The notes below the pieces were generated by a model, which did not search any database, was not told the origin of the DNA, and saw nothing but the letters and a program-made list of their open reading frames with translations. This document shows positions 1 through 6,513 of a stretch of DNA of 11,423 bases, piece after piece (positions within the stretch are counted from its first letter, which is position 1; each line of letters opens with the position of its first letter). The stretch comes from Planctomycetota bacterium. GTDB lineage: Bacteria; Planctomycetota; UBA1135. The position numbers were made by a program, and so were the translations under genes. The stretch is taken from assembly GCA_027021325.1 (NCBI GenBank), contig JALUUN010000285.1:1-11423 (forward strand), given 5' to 3'.

Positions 1-1
1 G

Positions 2-961
2 GCGATCCTCACGGCGGTGCCGCTCGCGGGAGCCTCGGGAGCCGGCGGCCCGCCGTCCCTGGAGGGCGCCGCCGCGAACCGGCCGCTTGAGCCCGGCGAG
101 CGCCTGCGGGCGGTCCTGGAGCGCCTCGCCGAGACCACGGACCTGCGTCTGCACGAGAGCCGCAAGGGAGAAGTCCTCCTCCTGAGCGACGGCCGGGGGC
201 GGAAGCTGCGCGCCGCCCTGCAGGGCATGGAGACGGTCCTGAAGCTCCTGGAGCGGAGCCTGGGGCCGGCCCGTCCTTCGGAGGAGCCCCTCGTCACCTT
301 CCTGATCTACGACCGTGAGGACTGGGAGGCCTTCCTGGAGGCGCTGGCCGAGCACCTGCCCGGTCAGGCGCCGCTGCTGCGCAGCTACCGCGAGACGACC
401 GGCTTCACCTTCTACCGGCCGGCCCTCACGGGCGTCTTCCATGATGTCCGCGTCCAGGAGGAGGCACGCCCGGAGCAGGCCGTGGCCCACAACCTCGTCC
501 ACCTCGTGCTCTACCGCCGCTACGGCCTCCTGCCTCTGGGGCTGGCCGAGGGAATCGCCACCGCCCTGGAGGAGATGACCTTCGGCAGCGTCTACGGCAA
601 CTGGAATCGCGAAGGCTTCGTCGCCGCCGCCTCCCACAGCAGCTGGAGGAGCAGAGCCTCGCGCCTCGTCGCCCGGGAGCGCCTGCCCCTCGAGGAACTC
701 TACGCCTACTCCGCCGATCCCTACGACGACCGCCTCGCCCACGCCGCCTTCGCCTTCGCCCTCTACGGCCTGGAGAAGGACCGGAAGGGCTTCCAGGCCC
801 TCCTGGAGCTCCTGGCCCGGGAGTATGATGCGCGCCAGGCCGGTTCCGGGCGGGTGCCGGCCGTCGAGGACATGGAACGCTGGGTGGAGGAGGCCTTCGG
901 CCCCGACTTCGAGCAGGCGTTCCGCAAGTGGTGGAGGAAGCCTCCCCGCCGCGCCCGCTGA
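2..961 (+). CDS. Secreted metallopeptidase-fold protein with degenerate active site (5' partial)
   Basis: The frame is open to the left edge. The residues before the first in-window GTG (position 17) read AILTAV and continue into PLAGASGAGG, which looks like the end of a signal-peptide h-region and cleavage site, so the true start is probably outside the window. Numbered from that GTG, the protein has 314 residues ending at TGA 959-961. A middle region (about 90-200) resembles the gluzincin/peptidase-MA or DUF1570-like fold: a strand-rich segment, then H158-N-L-V-H162 on a helix and E178 in LAEG sixteen residues later. In active relatives the motif is HExxH...E. Here both zinc-binding His and the third ligand Glu are kept, but the catalytic Glu is Asn. 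Zinc binding is therefore plausible and peptidase activity unlikely. The C-terminus ends in a basic segment (FRKWWRKPPRRAR). The substrate is unknown. The coding assignment is firm; the family assignment is by motif and layout only. Confidence 0.75.
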   Translation, partial: AILTAVPLAGASGAGGPPSLEGAAANRPLEPGERLRAVLERLAETTDLRLHESRKGEVLLLSDGRGRKLRAALQGMETVLKLLERSLGPARPSEEPLVTFLIYDREDWEAFLEALAEHLPGQAPLLRSYRETTGFTFYRPALTGVFHDVRVQEEARPEQAVAHNLVHLVLYRRYGLLPLGLAEGIATALEEMTFGSVYGNWNREGFVAAASHSSWRSRASRLVARERLPLEELYAYSADPYDDRLAHAAFAFALYGLEKDRKGFQALLELLAREYDARQAGSGRVPAVEDMERWVEEAFGPDFEQAFRKWWRKPPRRAR

Positions 962-1058
962 GGCCTCCGGTCCGGCTCCTCGCCTGGGGCCTGACCGCCT
1001 CCCCGGCCGCGCGCAGGAGCCGGTCCCGATCCCGGAGGAAGAGCTGAGGCTGCTGCCG

Positions 1059-1392
1059 GTGGAAGGACAGGTCTTCCCGCCGCTGCGCTTTCCCGTCCTC
1101 GGCGATCCGGACCGCTGGCTCGGCCTGCGGGACTTCCGCGGCTGCAAGGTCCAGCTCTTCCCCTTCGCCTCCTGGTGAGCGGGATGCCGGCGAGGGGCCC
1201 GGGTGGTACCACGCCCTCGAGGAACTCCGCGACTCCGGGGCGGCGGAGCGGGTCGGCCCCGCCCTGGCGAAGCTCTGATCCTTCGCCCCCTGGACCGAGG
1301 AGGCGCGCCGGGAGATCCGGGTGCGGATCCCGCTCCCGCTGCAGGGCGACGGGGAGCGCGGAGCGGGGCTGGCACCGGCGCCCTGCGCCGGG
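1059..1392 (+). pseudogene. Broken redoxin (AhpC/TSA-TlpA-like) with UGA at the WCxxC position
   Basis: Translation from a possible GTG at 1059 gives a redoxin N-terminus: FPPLRFPVLGDPDRW, then LRDFRGCKVQLFPFASW, the usual beta-strand leading into WCxxC. The next codon is TGA (1176-1178), then Ala-Gly-Cys-Arg, so the motif reads W-stop-A-G-C-R. After about 1190 the similarity moves to the +1 frame (GPGWYHALEELRDSGA), as in redoxins where CR is followed by a Trp-containing helix. That frame meets TGA at 1276-1278, resumes as SFAPWTEEARREI and fades near GLAPAPCAG, just before the next gene. Loss of two bases between about 1194 and 1201 would restore the normal ten-residue Trp-to-Trp spacing. 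Most likely this is a decayed gene in which a Cys codon became TGA. The alternatives are a selenocysteine redoxin damaged by sequencing errors, or a recent selenoprotein pseudogene. The 5' boundary is uncertain and the 3' end is missing. Confidence 0.6.
1176..1219 (+). other. In-frame UGA plus downstream stem-loop (possible but weak SECIS)
   Basis: The TGA at 1176-1178 replaces the first Cys of a thioredoxin-type WCxxC motif in the redoxin remnant. Twelve bases further on, CGAGGG (1191-1196) can pair with CCCTCG (1214-1219). The 17-base interval contains the palindrome GTGGTACCAC (1203-1212), which can form an inner stem with a GUAC loop. Bacterial SECIS elements lie directly 3' of the UGA and carry a small G/U-bearing apical loop. 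This hairpin is in roughly the right place, but its apical shape is not a clear match, and such stems are common in sequence this GC-rich. It is recorded as a candidate only. Confidence 0.15.
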
Positions 1393-1409
1393 CAGGATCG
1401 GCGGCCGTC

Positions 1410-2780
1410 ATGCACCGGCTGCCGCTGCTGTTCCTCCTTCCGCTCCTGGCCTGCACCGCTCCTGCCGGCTCCGATGCCGGCCAGGCGCCGCCGGCCGTCG
1501 TTGCGGGCCCCATGCTGGGGCACCTCGAGGCGCGGCGGGCCCGTCTCTGGATCCAGGTGGCGCGGCCGGCCCTCCTCGGCCTGCGCTATCGGGAGGAGGG
1601 CGAGACCTCCTGGCGGCGGCCCCGCACCTGCGACGGGCGCCGGCTCAGTACCTGGGCCCTGCCCGAAGGCCACGGCACCGCGGTCCTGGACCTGCCGGGC
1701 CTCGAAGCGGAGCGTTCCTGGGAGTGCCAGGTGGTCGCTCTGGAGGAGGGGGAGGAACGGCCGCTCGCGGCCCTCGCCTTCCGCACCCCGCCGCCGGCGG
1801 GGATCCCGGAGGCCTTCCGGGTGGCCTTCGGCTCCTGCGCCGGCTCCTCGGGAACGGACCCTGCCCAGCCCGTCTGGCGGGGGATTGCCCGGACCCGGCC
1901 CGATCTCTTCCTGTGGCTCGGCGACAACGTCTACTACGAAGTCGCCAGCCGCGAGTGGAACGACCCCGAGGCCATGTTCGCCCGCTGGAGGCGGCAGCGC
2001 TCCCTGCCCTTGCTGCAGCCGGTCCTTGGCGCCATGGCTCACTACGCCATCTGGGACGACCACGACTACGGGCCGGACAACAGCGACAAGACCTGGCGCC
2101 TGCGCGACGAGAGCCTCTTCGTCTTCCGATCCTTCTGGGCGAATCCCGCCTCCGGCTCGGAGGGGGTTCCCGGCGTCTGGTTCTCCTTCCAGCGCGGGCG
2201 GGTGGAGTTCCTGATGCTCGACACCCGCTACCACCGGGATCCGGACACCGACCTCGACGATGGGGGGAAGAGCCTGCTGGGCGCCGCGCAGCGGGCCTGG
2301 CTGGAGCGGCGCTTGAAGGCGAGCCGCGCCGACTTCAAGGTGATCGTCTCGGGCACCCAGGTCCTGGCCCGCTACCACGGCTACGAGAGCTGGGATCTCT
2401 ATCCCCGGGACCGGGACTTCCTTCTCGGCCTGATCCGGCGCGAGCGGATCGGTGGCGTCCTCTTCTTGAGCGGCGATCGGCACCAGGGCGAGGTCCTGCG
2501 CTGGCTGCCGCCCGAGGTTCCCTACCCGCTCTACGAGTTCACGAGCAGTCCCCTGGCGGCCCGTGTCCACCGGCCCGAGTCCGAGCCGGAGGCCCCCGAG
2601 CGTCTCCCTGGCAGCCTGGTGCGCCAGGAGCACTTCGGGTTCCTCTCCTTCCAGCCCCGGGAAGGGGGGACGGAACTGCGCTTCGAGGCCCGGGACCTGG
2701 AGGGCCGGCCGATCCCGGGCACGGACGTGGTCCTCGACTCGCGCGAGCTCCAGGCGCCGGCCCGGGAGCCCGGCGGTTGA
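1410..2780 (+). CDS. PhoD-like metallophosphatase lipoprotein
   Basis: This 456-residue protein belongs to the alkaline phosphatase D (PhoD/PF09423) family, metal-dependent phosphomonoesterases or phosphodiesterases exported to the envelope. The ATG at 1410 is chosen because it gives a lipoprotein signal (MHRLPLLFLLPLLAC, lipobox LLAC with Cys15). The frame is open upstream to a GTG at 1203, but that stretch is Arg/Gly/Pro-rich filler over the redoxin remnant. A weak CAGGA (1393-1397) lies 12 bases before the start. An N-terminal beta-sandwich (about 30-135) precedes the catalytic domain: GSC at 141-143 (the Cys is an iron ligand in Bacillus PhoD), GDN at 171-173, WDDHDYGPD at 215-223, the MLDTRYH stretch near 270 and GDRH at 355-358. 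All main metal-ligand motifs are present, so the enzyme should be active. The lipobox suggests membrane anchoring rather than the Tat export of Bacillus PhoD. The natural substrate (phosphomonoester, phospholipid, teichoic-like polymer) cannot be told from sequence. Confidence 0.9.
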   Translation: MHRLPLLFLLPLLACTAPAGSDAGQAPPAVVAGPMLGHLEARRARLWIQVARPALLGLRYREEGETSWRRPRTCDGRRLSTWALPEGHGTAVLDLPGLEAERSWECQVVALEEGEERPLAALAFRTPPPAGIPEAFRVAFGSCAGSSGTDPAQPVWRGIARTRPDLFLWLGDNVYYEVASREWNDPEAMFARWRRQRSLPLLQPVLGAMAHYAIWDDHDYGPDNSDKTWRLRDESLFVFRSFWANPASGSEGVPGVWFSFQRGRVEFLMLDTRYHRDPDTDLDDGGKSLLGAAQRAWLERRLKASRADFKVIVSGTQVLARYHGYESWDLYPRDRDFLLGLIRRERIGGVLFLSGDRHQGEVLRWLPPEVPYPLYEFTSSPLAARVHRPESEPEAPERLPGSLVRQEHFGFLSFQPREGGTELRFEARDLEGRPIPGTDVVLDSRELQAPAREPGG

Positions 2781-2826
2781 GGCTGCCTGGAGCCGGCTGC
2801 GGGAAGAGGCCATACTCGCGGGAGTC

Positions 2827-3582
2827 ATGCTCGCGACCGCTCTTCTGCTCCTTCCGCTCCCCGGCGCGGCCGCCCAGGAGCCTCCCGCCGGCGAGCCGGC
2901 GCGCATCGCCGCCGGCGGTGCCGAGGTCCGGGCCTTCCCCAAGGACACCGTGGTCGTCGTGGAGCGGCTGGAGCCCGGCACTCCGGTCCGGATCCTCGAG
3001 GAGCGTCCGCCCTGGGCCCGGGTGGCGGTTCCGGGAGGACTCCCGGCCTGGATCCACGGCGACTACTTCGAATTCCGGGAGAACGGCCGCGGACGGGTGC
3101 GCGGGACCCACGTGCGCATCCGCCCCCTGCCTTCCACGGCTTCGGAGTCCCATCCGCTGGGCCAGTACCGGGACGGCGCGGAACTGCAGGTCCTGGGCCG
3201 GGACGGCGACTGGGTTCGGGTGCTGGCCCCGGAGTCCGCGGGCGGCTGGGTATTGCTCGTGCAGCTGCAGCGCGGCGCCGGAGAGGGGCTCTCCTGGGAG
3301 GAGGCGGCGGCGCGCCGTCGCGGGGCCTGGCGGACCCGGGGCCGTCAGGAGGAGGCGCGGGCCCGCGCCGCCGTGCGTCACGCCGAGGCCCCGCCGCCGG
3401 CGCCTCCGCTCCCCGAGACCGCGGTCGCCGCCGCCCTGGAGGGCGCCCGCCGCGCCCTCCAGGCTGCGCCGGCGGAGCGCGAGGCCGCGCGCCGCGCCCT
3501 GGCGGCCGTCGTCCTGGGGGCAGCTTCGCCGCAGTCGGTGGTCGAGGCCCTGGAGCTCCTGGAGGCCCTGGACCGGGACTGA
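2827..3582 (+). CDS. Secreted protein with two SH3-like (SH3b) domains
   Basis: This is a 251-residue protein from the ATG at 2827. It begins with a short hydrophobic segment and an AAA-Q cleavage site (A16/Q17). The predicted signal peptide lacks a basic n-region, so an upstream non-ATG start (the frame is open into the phosphatase gene and includes a CTG near 2799) cannot be excluded. Residues about 32-83 form one bacterial SH3-like unit (VRAF..., LEPGTPVRIL, WARVAV, AWIHGDYF). Residues about 90-149 form a second (VRGTHVRIRPLP, YRDGAELQVLG, DWVRVLAP, GGWVLLVQLQ). Such domains typically bind peptidoglycan or other envelope ligands. The rest is an Ala/Arg-rich, helical, possibly coiled-coil tail with a Pro-rich hinge near 190. 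No catalytic domain is visible, so it is more likely an envelope-binding adaptor than an enzyme. It lies 46 bases after the phosphatase and six before cstA, which suggests cotranscription. Confidence 0.8.
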   Translation: MLATALLLLPLPGAAAQEPPAGEPARIAAGGAEVRAFPKDTVVVVERLEPGTPVRILEERPPWARVAVPGGLPAWIHGDYFEFRENGRGRVRGTHVRIRPLPSTASESHPLGQYRDGAELQVLGRDGDWVRVLAPESAGGWVLLVQLQRGAGEGLSWEEAAARRRGAWRTRGRQEEARARAAVRHAEAPPPAPPLPETAVAAALEGARRALQAAPAEREAARRALAAVVLGAASPQSVVEALELLEALDRD

Positions 3583-3588
3583 GCCCCC

Positions 3589-5343
3589 ATGTCCGCCGTC
3601 CCGGCCGCGGCCGCCGCTCTCCTGGCCTACGTCCTCGGCTACCGCTTCTACAGCCGCTGGCTGGCGCGGCGGGTCTTCCGCCTGGACTCCGGAGCCGTGA
3701 CCCCGGCCCACGCCCGCGAGGACGGCGTGGATTACGTGCCGACCCGGCCGCTCGTCCTCTTCGGCCACCACTTCGCCTCGATTGCCGGGCTGGCGCCCAT
3801 GCTCGGGCCGGCGGTGGCGGTCATCTGGGGCTGGGTGCCGGCCTTGCTCTGGGTGGTTTTCGGAGCGCTCTTCATCGGCTGTGTCCACGACTTCTCGGCG
3901 CTGGTCCTGAGCGCCCGCCACGAGGGCCGGAGCATCGGCGCCCTCTGCGAGGACATCCTCGGCGGCCATGCCAAGGCCCTGTTCCTGGCCCTGATCTTCT
4001 TCGGCGTCGCCCTGGCCATGGGCGTCTTCGTCGAGGTCATCTCGATCCTCTTCTCCTGGGGGCCGGACTTCGACCCGGCGGCCCTCAGCGCGGCAACCAC
4101 TTCCTTTCCCGAGGTGGTGCTCCCCTCCAGCCTGCTCATGGTCCTGGCCCTGGGATCGGGCTGGCTCCTGTACCGGCGCGGCGCTCCCCTGGCGCCGGTC
4201 GCGGGCGCCGGCTTCCTCCTCCTCCTGGGCTGCATCTTTCTCGGCTACCGCTTTCCCACCCTGGGTCTCGCCCGGGAGGCCTGGCCCGAGAAGGCCGGCT
4301 GGACCTGGATTCTTCTGGCCTACGCCTGGCTGGCTTCGGTGCTCCCGGTCTGGCTCCTCCTGCAGGCCCGGGATTTCCTGAACTCCCTCCTTCTTCTCTC
4401 CGGTCTGGTTCTCATGTATGCGGGCTTCTTTCTGGCGGCGCCGGCTTTCGACGCACCAGCGGTCCGCGCCCACCCCGAGGGCGCCCCCTCCCTCTTTCCC
4501 TTCGTCTTCCTGATCATCGCCTGCGGCGCGGCCAGCGGCTTCCACAGCCTCGTGGCCAGCGGCACGACCTCGCGCCAGCTGGACCGCGAGCCCCACGCCC
4601 GGCCCATCGGCTACGGCGGCATGATCGGCGAGTCCCTCCTCGGGCTGATGGCGGTCCTGGCCTGTACCTGCACCCTGGGCGGCCAGGAGGCCTGGGGCCG
4701 GGTCTACGCCGACTGGCATGCCATCCAGGGCCTGGGTGCCAAGCTCGGTGTCTTCATCCGCGGGGCGGCCTCCTTCATCGAGGAGCTCGGCGCGCCGGGC
4801 GATCTGGCCGTGACCCTGGTCGCCATGGTCGTCGTCTCCTTCGCCCTCACGACCCTGGACTCGGCGACCCGGCTCTTGCGCTTCAACGTCGAGGAGATCG
4901 GGGCGGCCCTGGCGCGCCTTCCCGGTCTCGGGGCGCGCGCCGGCTTCCTCATGAACCGCTTCGTGGCGACCAGCCTCGCCGCCGCCGCCATCGGCTTCTT
5001 CGCCTTCTATGAGATCCGGGTCCCGGACCCGGCGGCGGCAGGCGGCTTTCGGCTGCAGAGCGCCGGCCTCGCCCTCTGGACCCTGTTCGGCACGACCAAC
5101 CAGCTCATCGCCGGCCTCGCCCTCCTGACCGCGGCGGTGTACCTCAAGCAGAAGCGGCGCCCGACTCTGCCGCTGGCCCTGCCGGCGCTGTTCATGACCG
5201 GCAACACCCTCTTCGCCCTGGTGCGCAAGGCCCAGGACTTCGCCGGCGCCGGCCAGCACCTGCTTCTCGCCCTTTCCCTCGCCCTCCTCGGGATCGGCCT
5301 CGGCGTCGGCCTCACCGCCGTGGCGGCCTGGCGCCGGGCTTGA
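3589..5343 (+). CDS. cstA: CstA-family carbon-starvation transporter
   Basis: This 584-residue polytopic inner-membrane protein belongs to the CstA family, whose studied members (E. coli CstA and BtsT) import peptides or pyruvate. Diagnostic segments are DGVDYVPT at 45-52, FGHHFASIAG at 58-67 within the first conserved core, VHDF at 99-102 following GALFIGC, and FALTTLDSATRLLRF and GTTNQLIAGLALL in the C-terminal half. I estimate about fourteen hydrophobic spans. It is shorter than the roughly 700-residue E. coli proteins, as in many CstA-like members outside enterics. The ATG at 3589 follows the previous stop by six bases. A GGAGG at 3561-3565 is too far away to serve, so translation may be coupled. 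No CRP or other regulatory site is visible, and no LytS/LytT-type two-component system is nearby. The substrate is inferred only from the family. The 3' end overlaps the convergent tgt gene by 32 bases. Confidence 0.92.
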   Translation: MSAVPAAAAALLAYVLGYRFYSRWLARRVFRLDSGAVTPAHAREDGVDYVPTRPLVLFGHHFASIAGLAPMLGPAVAVIWGWVPALLWVVFGALFIGCVHDFSALVLSARHEGRSIGALCEDILGGHAKALFLALIFFGVALAMGVFVEVISILFSWGPDFDPAALSAATTSFPEVVLPSSLLMVLALGSGWLLYRRGAPLAPVAGAGFLLLLGCIFLGYRFPTLGLAREAWPEKAGWTWILLAYAWLASVLPVWLLLQARDFLNSLLLLSGLVLMYAGFFLAAPAFDAPAVRAHPEGAPSLFPFVFLIIACGAASGFHSLVASGTTSRQLDREPHARPIGYGGMIGESLLGLMAVLACTCTLGGQEAWGRVYADWHAIQGLGAKLGVFIRGAASFIEELGAPGDLAVTLVAMVVVSFALTTLDSATRLLRFNVEEIGAALARLPGLGARAGFLMNRFVATSLAAAAIGFFAFYEIRVPDPAAAGGFRLQSAGLALWTLFGTTNQLIAGLALLTAAVYLKQKRRPTLPLALPALFMTGNTLFALVRKAQDFAGAGQHLLLALSLALLGIGLGVGLTAVAAWRRA

Positions 5344-6499
5344 AGCGGGCCCGCTCCGGGCGCGGTCCCGGCTCCCGCGGCGGCCAGCGGCAGCGAACCT
5401 CCTCGCGGAGTTCCTCGAAACGGCCGCCGGCGAGGGCCTCGCGCACGCGGCGCAGGAGATCCTGGAGGAAGAAGAGGTTGTGCTGGGAGACCAGGAGCAT
5501 GGGCAGGATCTCCCTGGCCTTGAAGCCGGCCCGGAGGGCCCCCCGCGGTACGCCGCTCTGGCAGGCCTCGCAGGGGCAGTCCGGATCCAGGGGCGAGGCA
5601 TCGTCCCGGAAGCGGGCGTTCAGCAGATGCAGGCGCCCCTTCCAGGTCAGAGCGGTGGCGAAGCGACCGGCCCGGGTCGGGAAGACACAGTCGAAGAGGT
5701 CCACACCGCGGGCGATGGCCTCCACCAGGTCGAGGGGCGTGCCCACCCCCATGAGGTAGCGCAGGCGGTCCACGGGCAGCCAGCAGGTGCTGGCCTCGAC
5801 TCCGGCCATCCTGGCGGCGTGGTCCTCGCCGACGCTGACGCCGCCGACGGCGTAGCCGTCGAAGTCGAGGGCCACGAGCTCGCGGGCGCAGGCCTCCCGG
5901 AGATCGGGGAAGACGCCGCCCTGGACGATGCCGAAGAGGGCCTGGCCGCGGCCGCTGCCGCCGTGCTTCTCGTGCAGGCGCCGCTGGGTCCGGGCCCAGG
6001 CCAGGGTCCGCTCCACGGCCCAGGCGGCCTGGTCGCGGTCGCCGGGGCGGTCGGGGCAGACGTCCAGGACCATGGCGACGTCGGGCGCCAGACGCCGCTG
6101 GCTCTCGAAGGCGAGCTCGGGCGTCCAGTCCACCACACCGCCGTAGACCGGGTGCTCGACGCGCACCCCGCCCTCGTGGACCCGGTCCAGGGCGCCCAGG
6201 GAGAAGACCTGGAAGCCGCCGGAGTCGGTCAGGACCGGACCGTCCCAGGCCAGCATCCCGTGCACCCCGCCGAGGGCCTCGACGGTCTCGATGCCGGGGC
6301 GGGCGTAGAGGTGGAAGGCGTTGGCCAGGACCATCTCCACCCCCATGGGGCGGAGGATGGTGGGGGGGTGGCCGCGCAGCATGCCCCGGGTCGCCACCGG
6401 CATGAAGGCCGGAGTCCGGACCTCGCCGTGGGGCGTGTGGAAGCGTCCGAGGCGCGGGCCGGAGGCAGAGCCCTGGATCAGGTCGAAGCGGAAGGCCAC
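5312..6499 (-). CDS. tgt: Queuine/preQ1 tRNA-guanine transglycosylase
   Basis: This 395-residue cytoplasmic enzyme exchanges guanine-34 of tRNAs for Asp, Asn, His and Tyr with preQ1 on the way to queuosine. The GTG at 6499 gives an N-terminus (MAFRFDLIQG) aligned with known Tgt proteins. It lies 14 bases after the spoIID-like stop and has no clear ribosome binding site. Seen in the sequence: TDSGGFQVFSLG with the general-acid/base Asp at 92; LDVC at the position of the DEC substrate-recognition motif; FGIVQGG; GYAVGG; YLMGVG; DLFDCVFPTR with the expected nucleophile D270; and a complete zinc site, C308-P-C310-E-A-C313 plus H340. The length is slightly over the usual ~375 because of a Pro/Arg-rich tail that overlaps the end of cstA. 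No queA, queG or preQ1-synthesis gene is in the window. Identification is very secure. Confidence 0.97.
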   Translation of the reverse strand: MAFRFDLIQGSASGPRLGRFHTPHGEVRTPAFMPVATRGMLRGHPPTILRPMGVEMVLANAFHLYARPGIETVEALGGVHGMLAWDGPVLTDSGGFQVFSLGALDRVHEGGVRVEHPVYGGVVDWTPELAFESQRRLAPDVAMVLDVCPDRPGDRDQAAWAVERTLAWARTQRRLHEKHGGSGRGQALFGIVQGGVFPDLREACARELVALDFDGYAVGGVSVGEDHAARMAGVEASTCWLPVDRLRYLMGVGTPLDLVEAIARGVDLFDCVFPTRAGRFATALTWKGRLHLLNARFRDDASPLDPDCPCEACQSGVPRGALRAGFKAREILPMLLVSQHNLFFLQDLLRRVREALAGGRFEELREEVRCRWPPREPGPRPERARFKPGARPPRR

Positions 6500-6513
6500 G
6501 GCGCCGGGGGCGC

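Noticed and set aside
959..1278. Genome-wide reassignment of UGA as a sense codon
   Set aside because: All seven complete 3' ends in the window use TGA as stop at the expected protein length.
1203..1409. GTG at 1203 as start of the PhoD-like gene
   Set aside because: It would add a low-complexity stretch before a lipoprotein signal that must be N-terminal; the ATG at 1410 fits.
426..2981. An 851-codon minus-strand open frame over the phosphatase
   Set aside because: Low-complexity composition with poly-Arg runs and no motifs; it lies opposite a well-supported PhoD-like gene.
5344..5355. Palindrome AGCGGGCCCGCT just after the cstA stop as a bidirectional terminator
   Set aside because: The stem would be only about four pairs, has no U-tract and lies inside tgt coding sequence; chance is likely at this GC content.
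2539..5601. A 1020-codon open frame on the minus strand across cstA and the SH3-like gene
   Set aside because: It is the antisense shadow of high-GC genes: Arg/Gly/Glu/Gln-rich, with no recognisable domain, while the + strand frames carry clear families.
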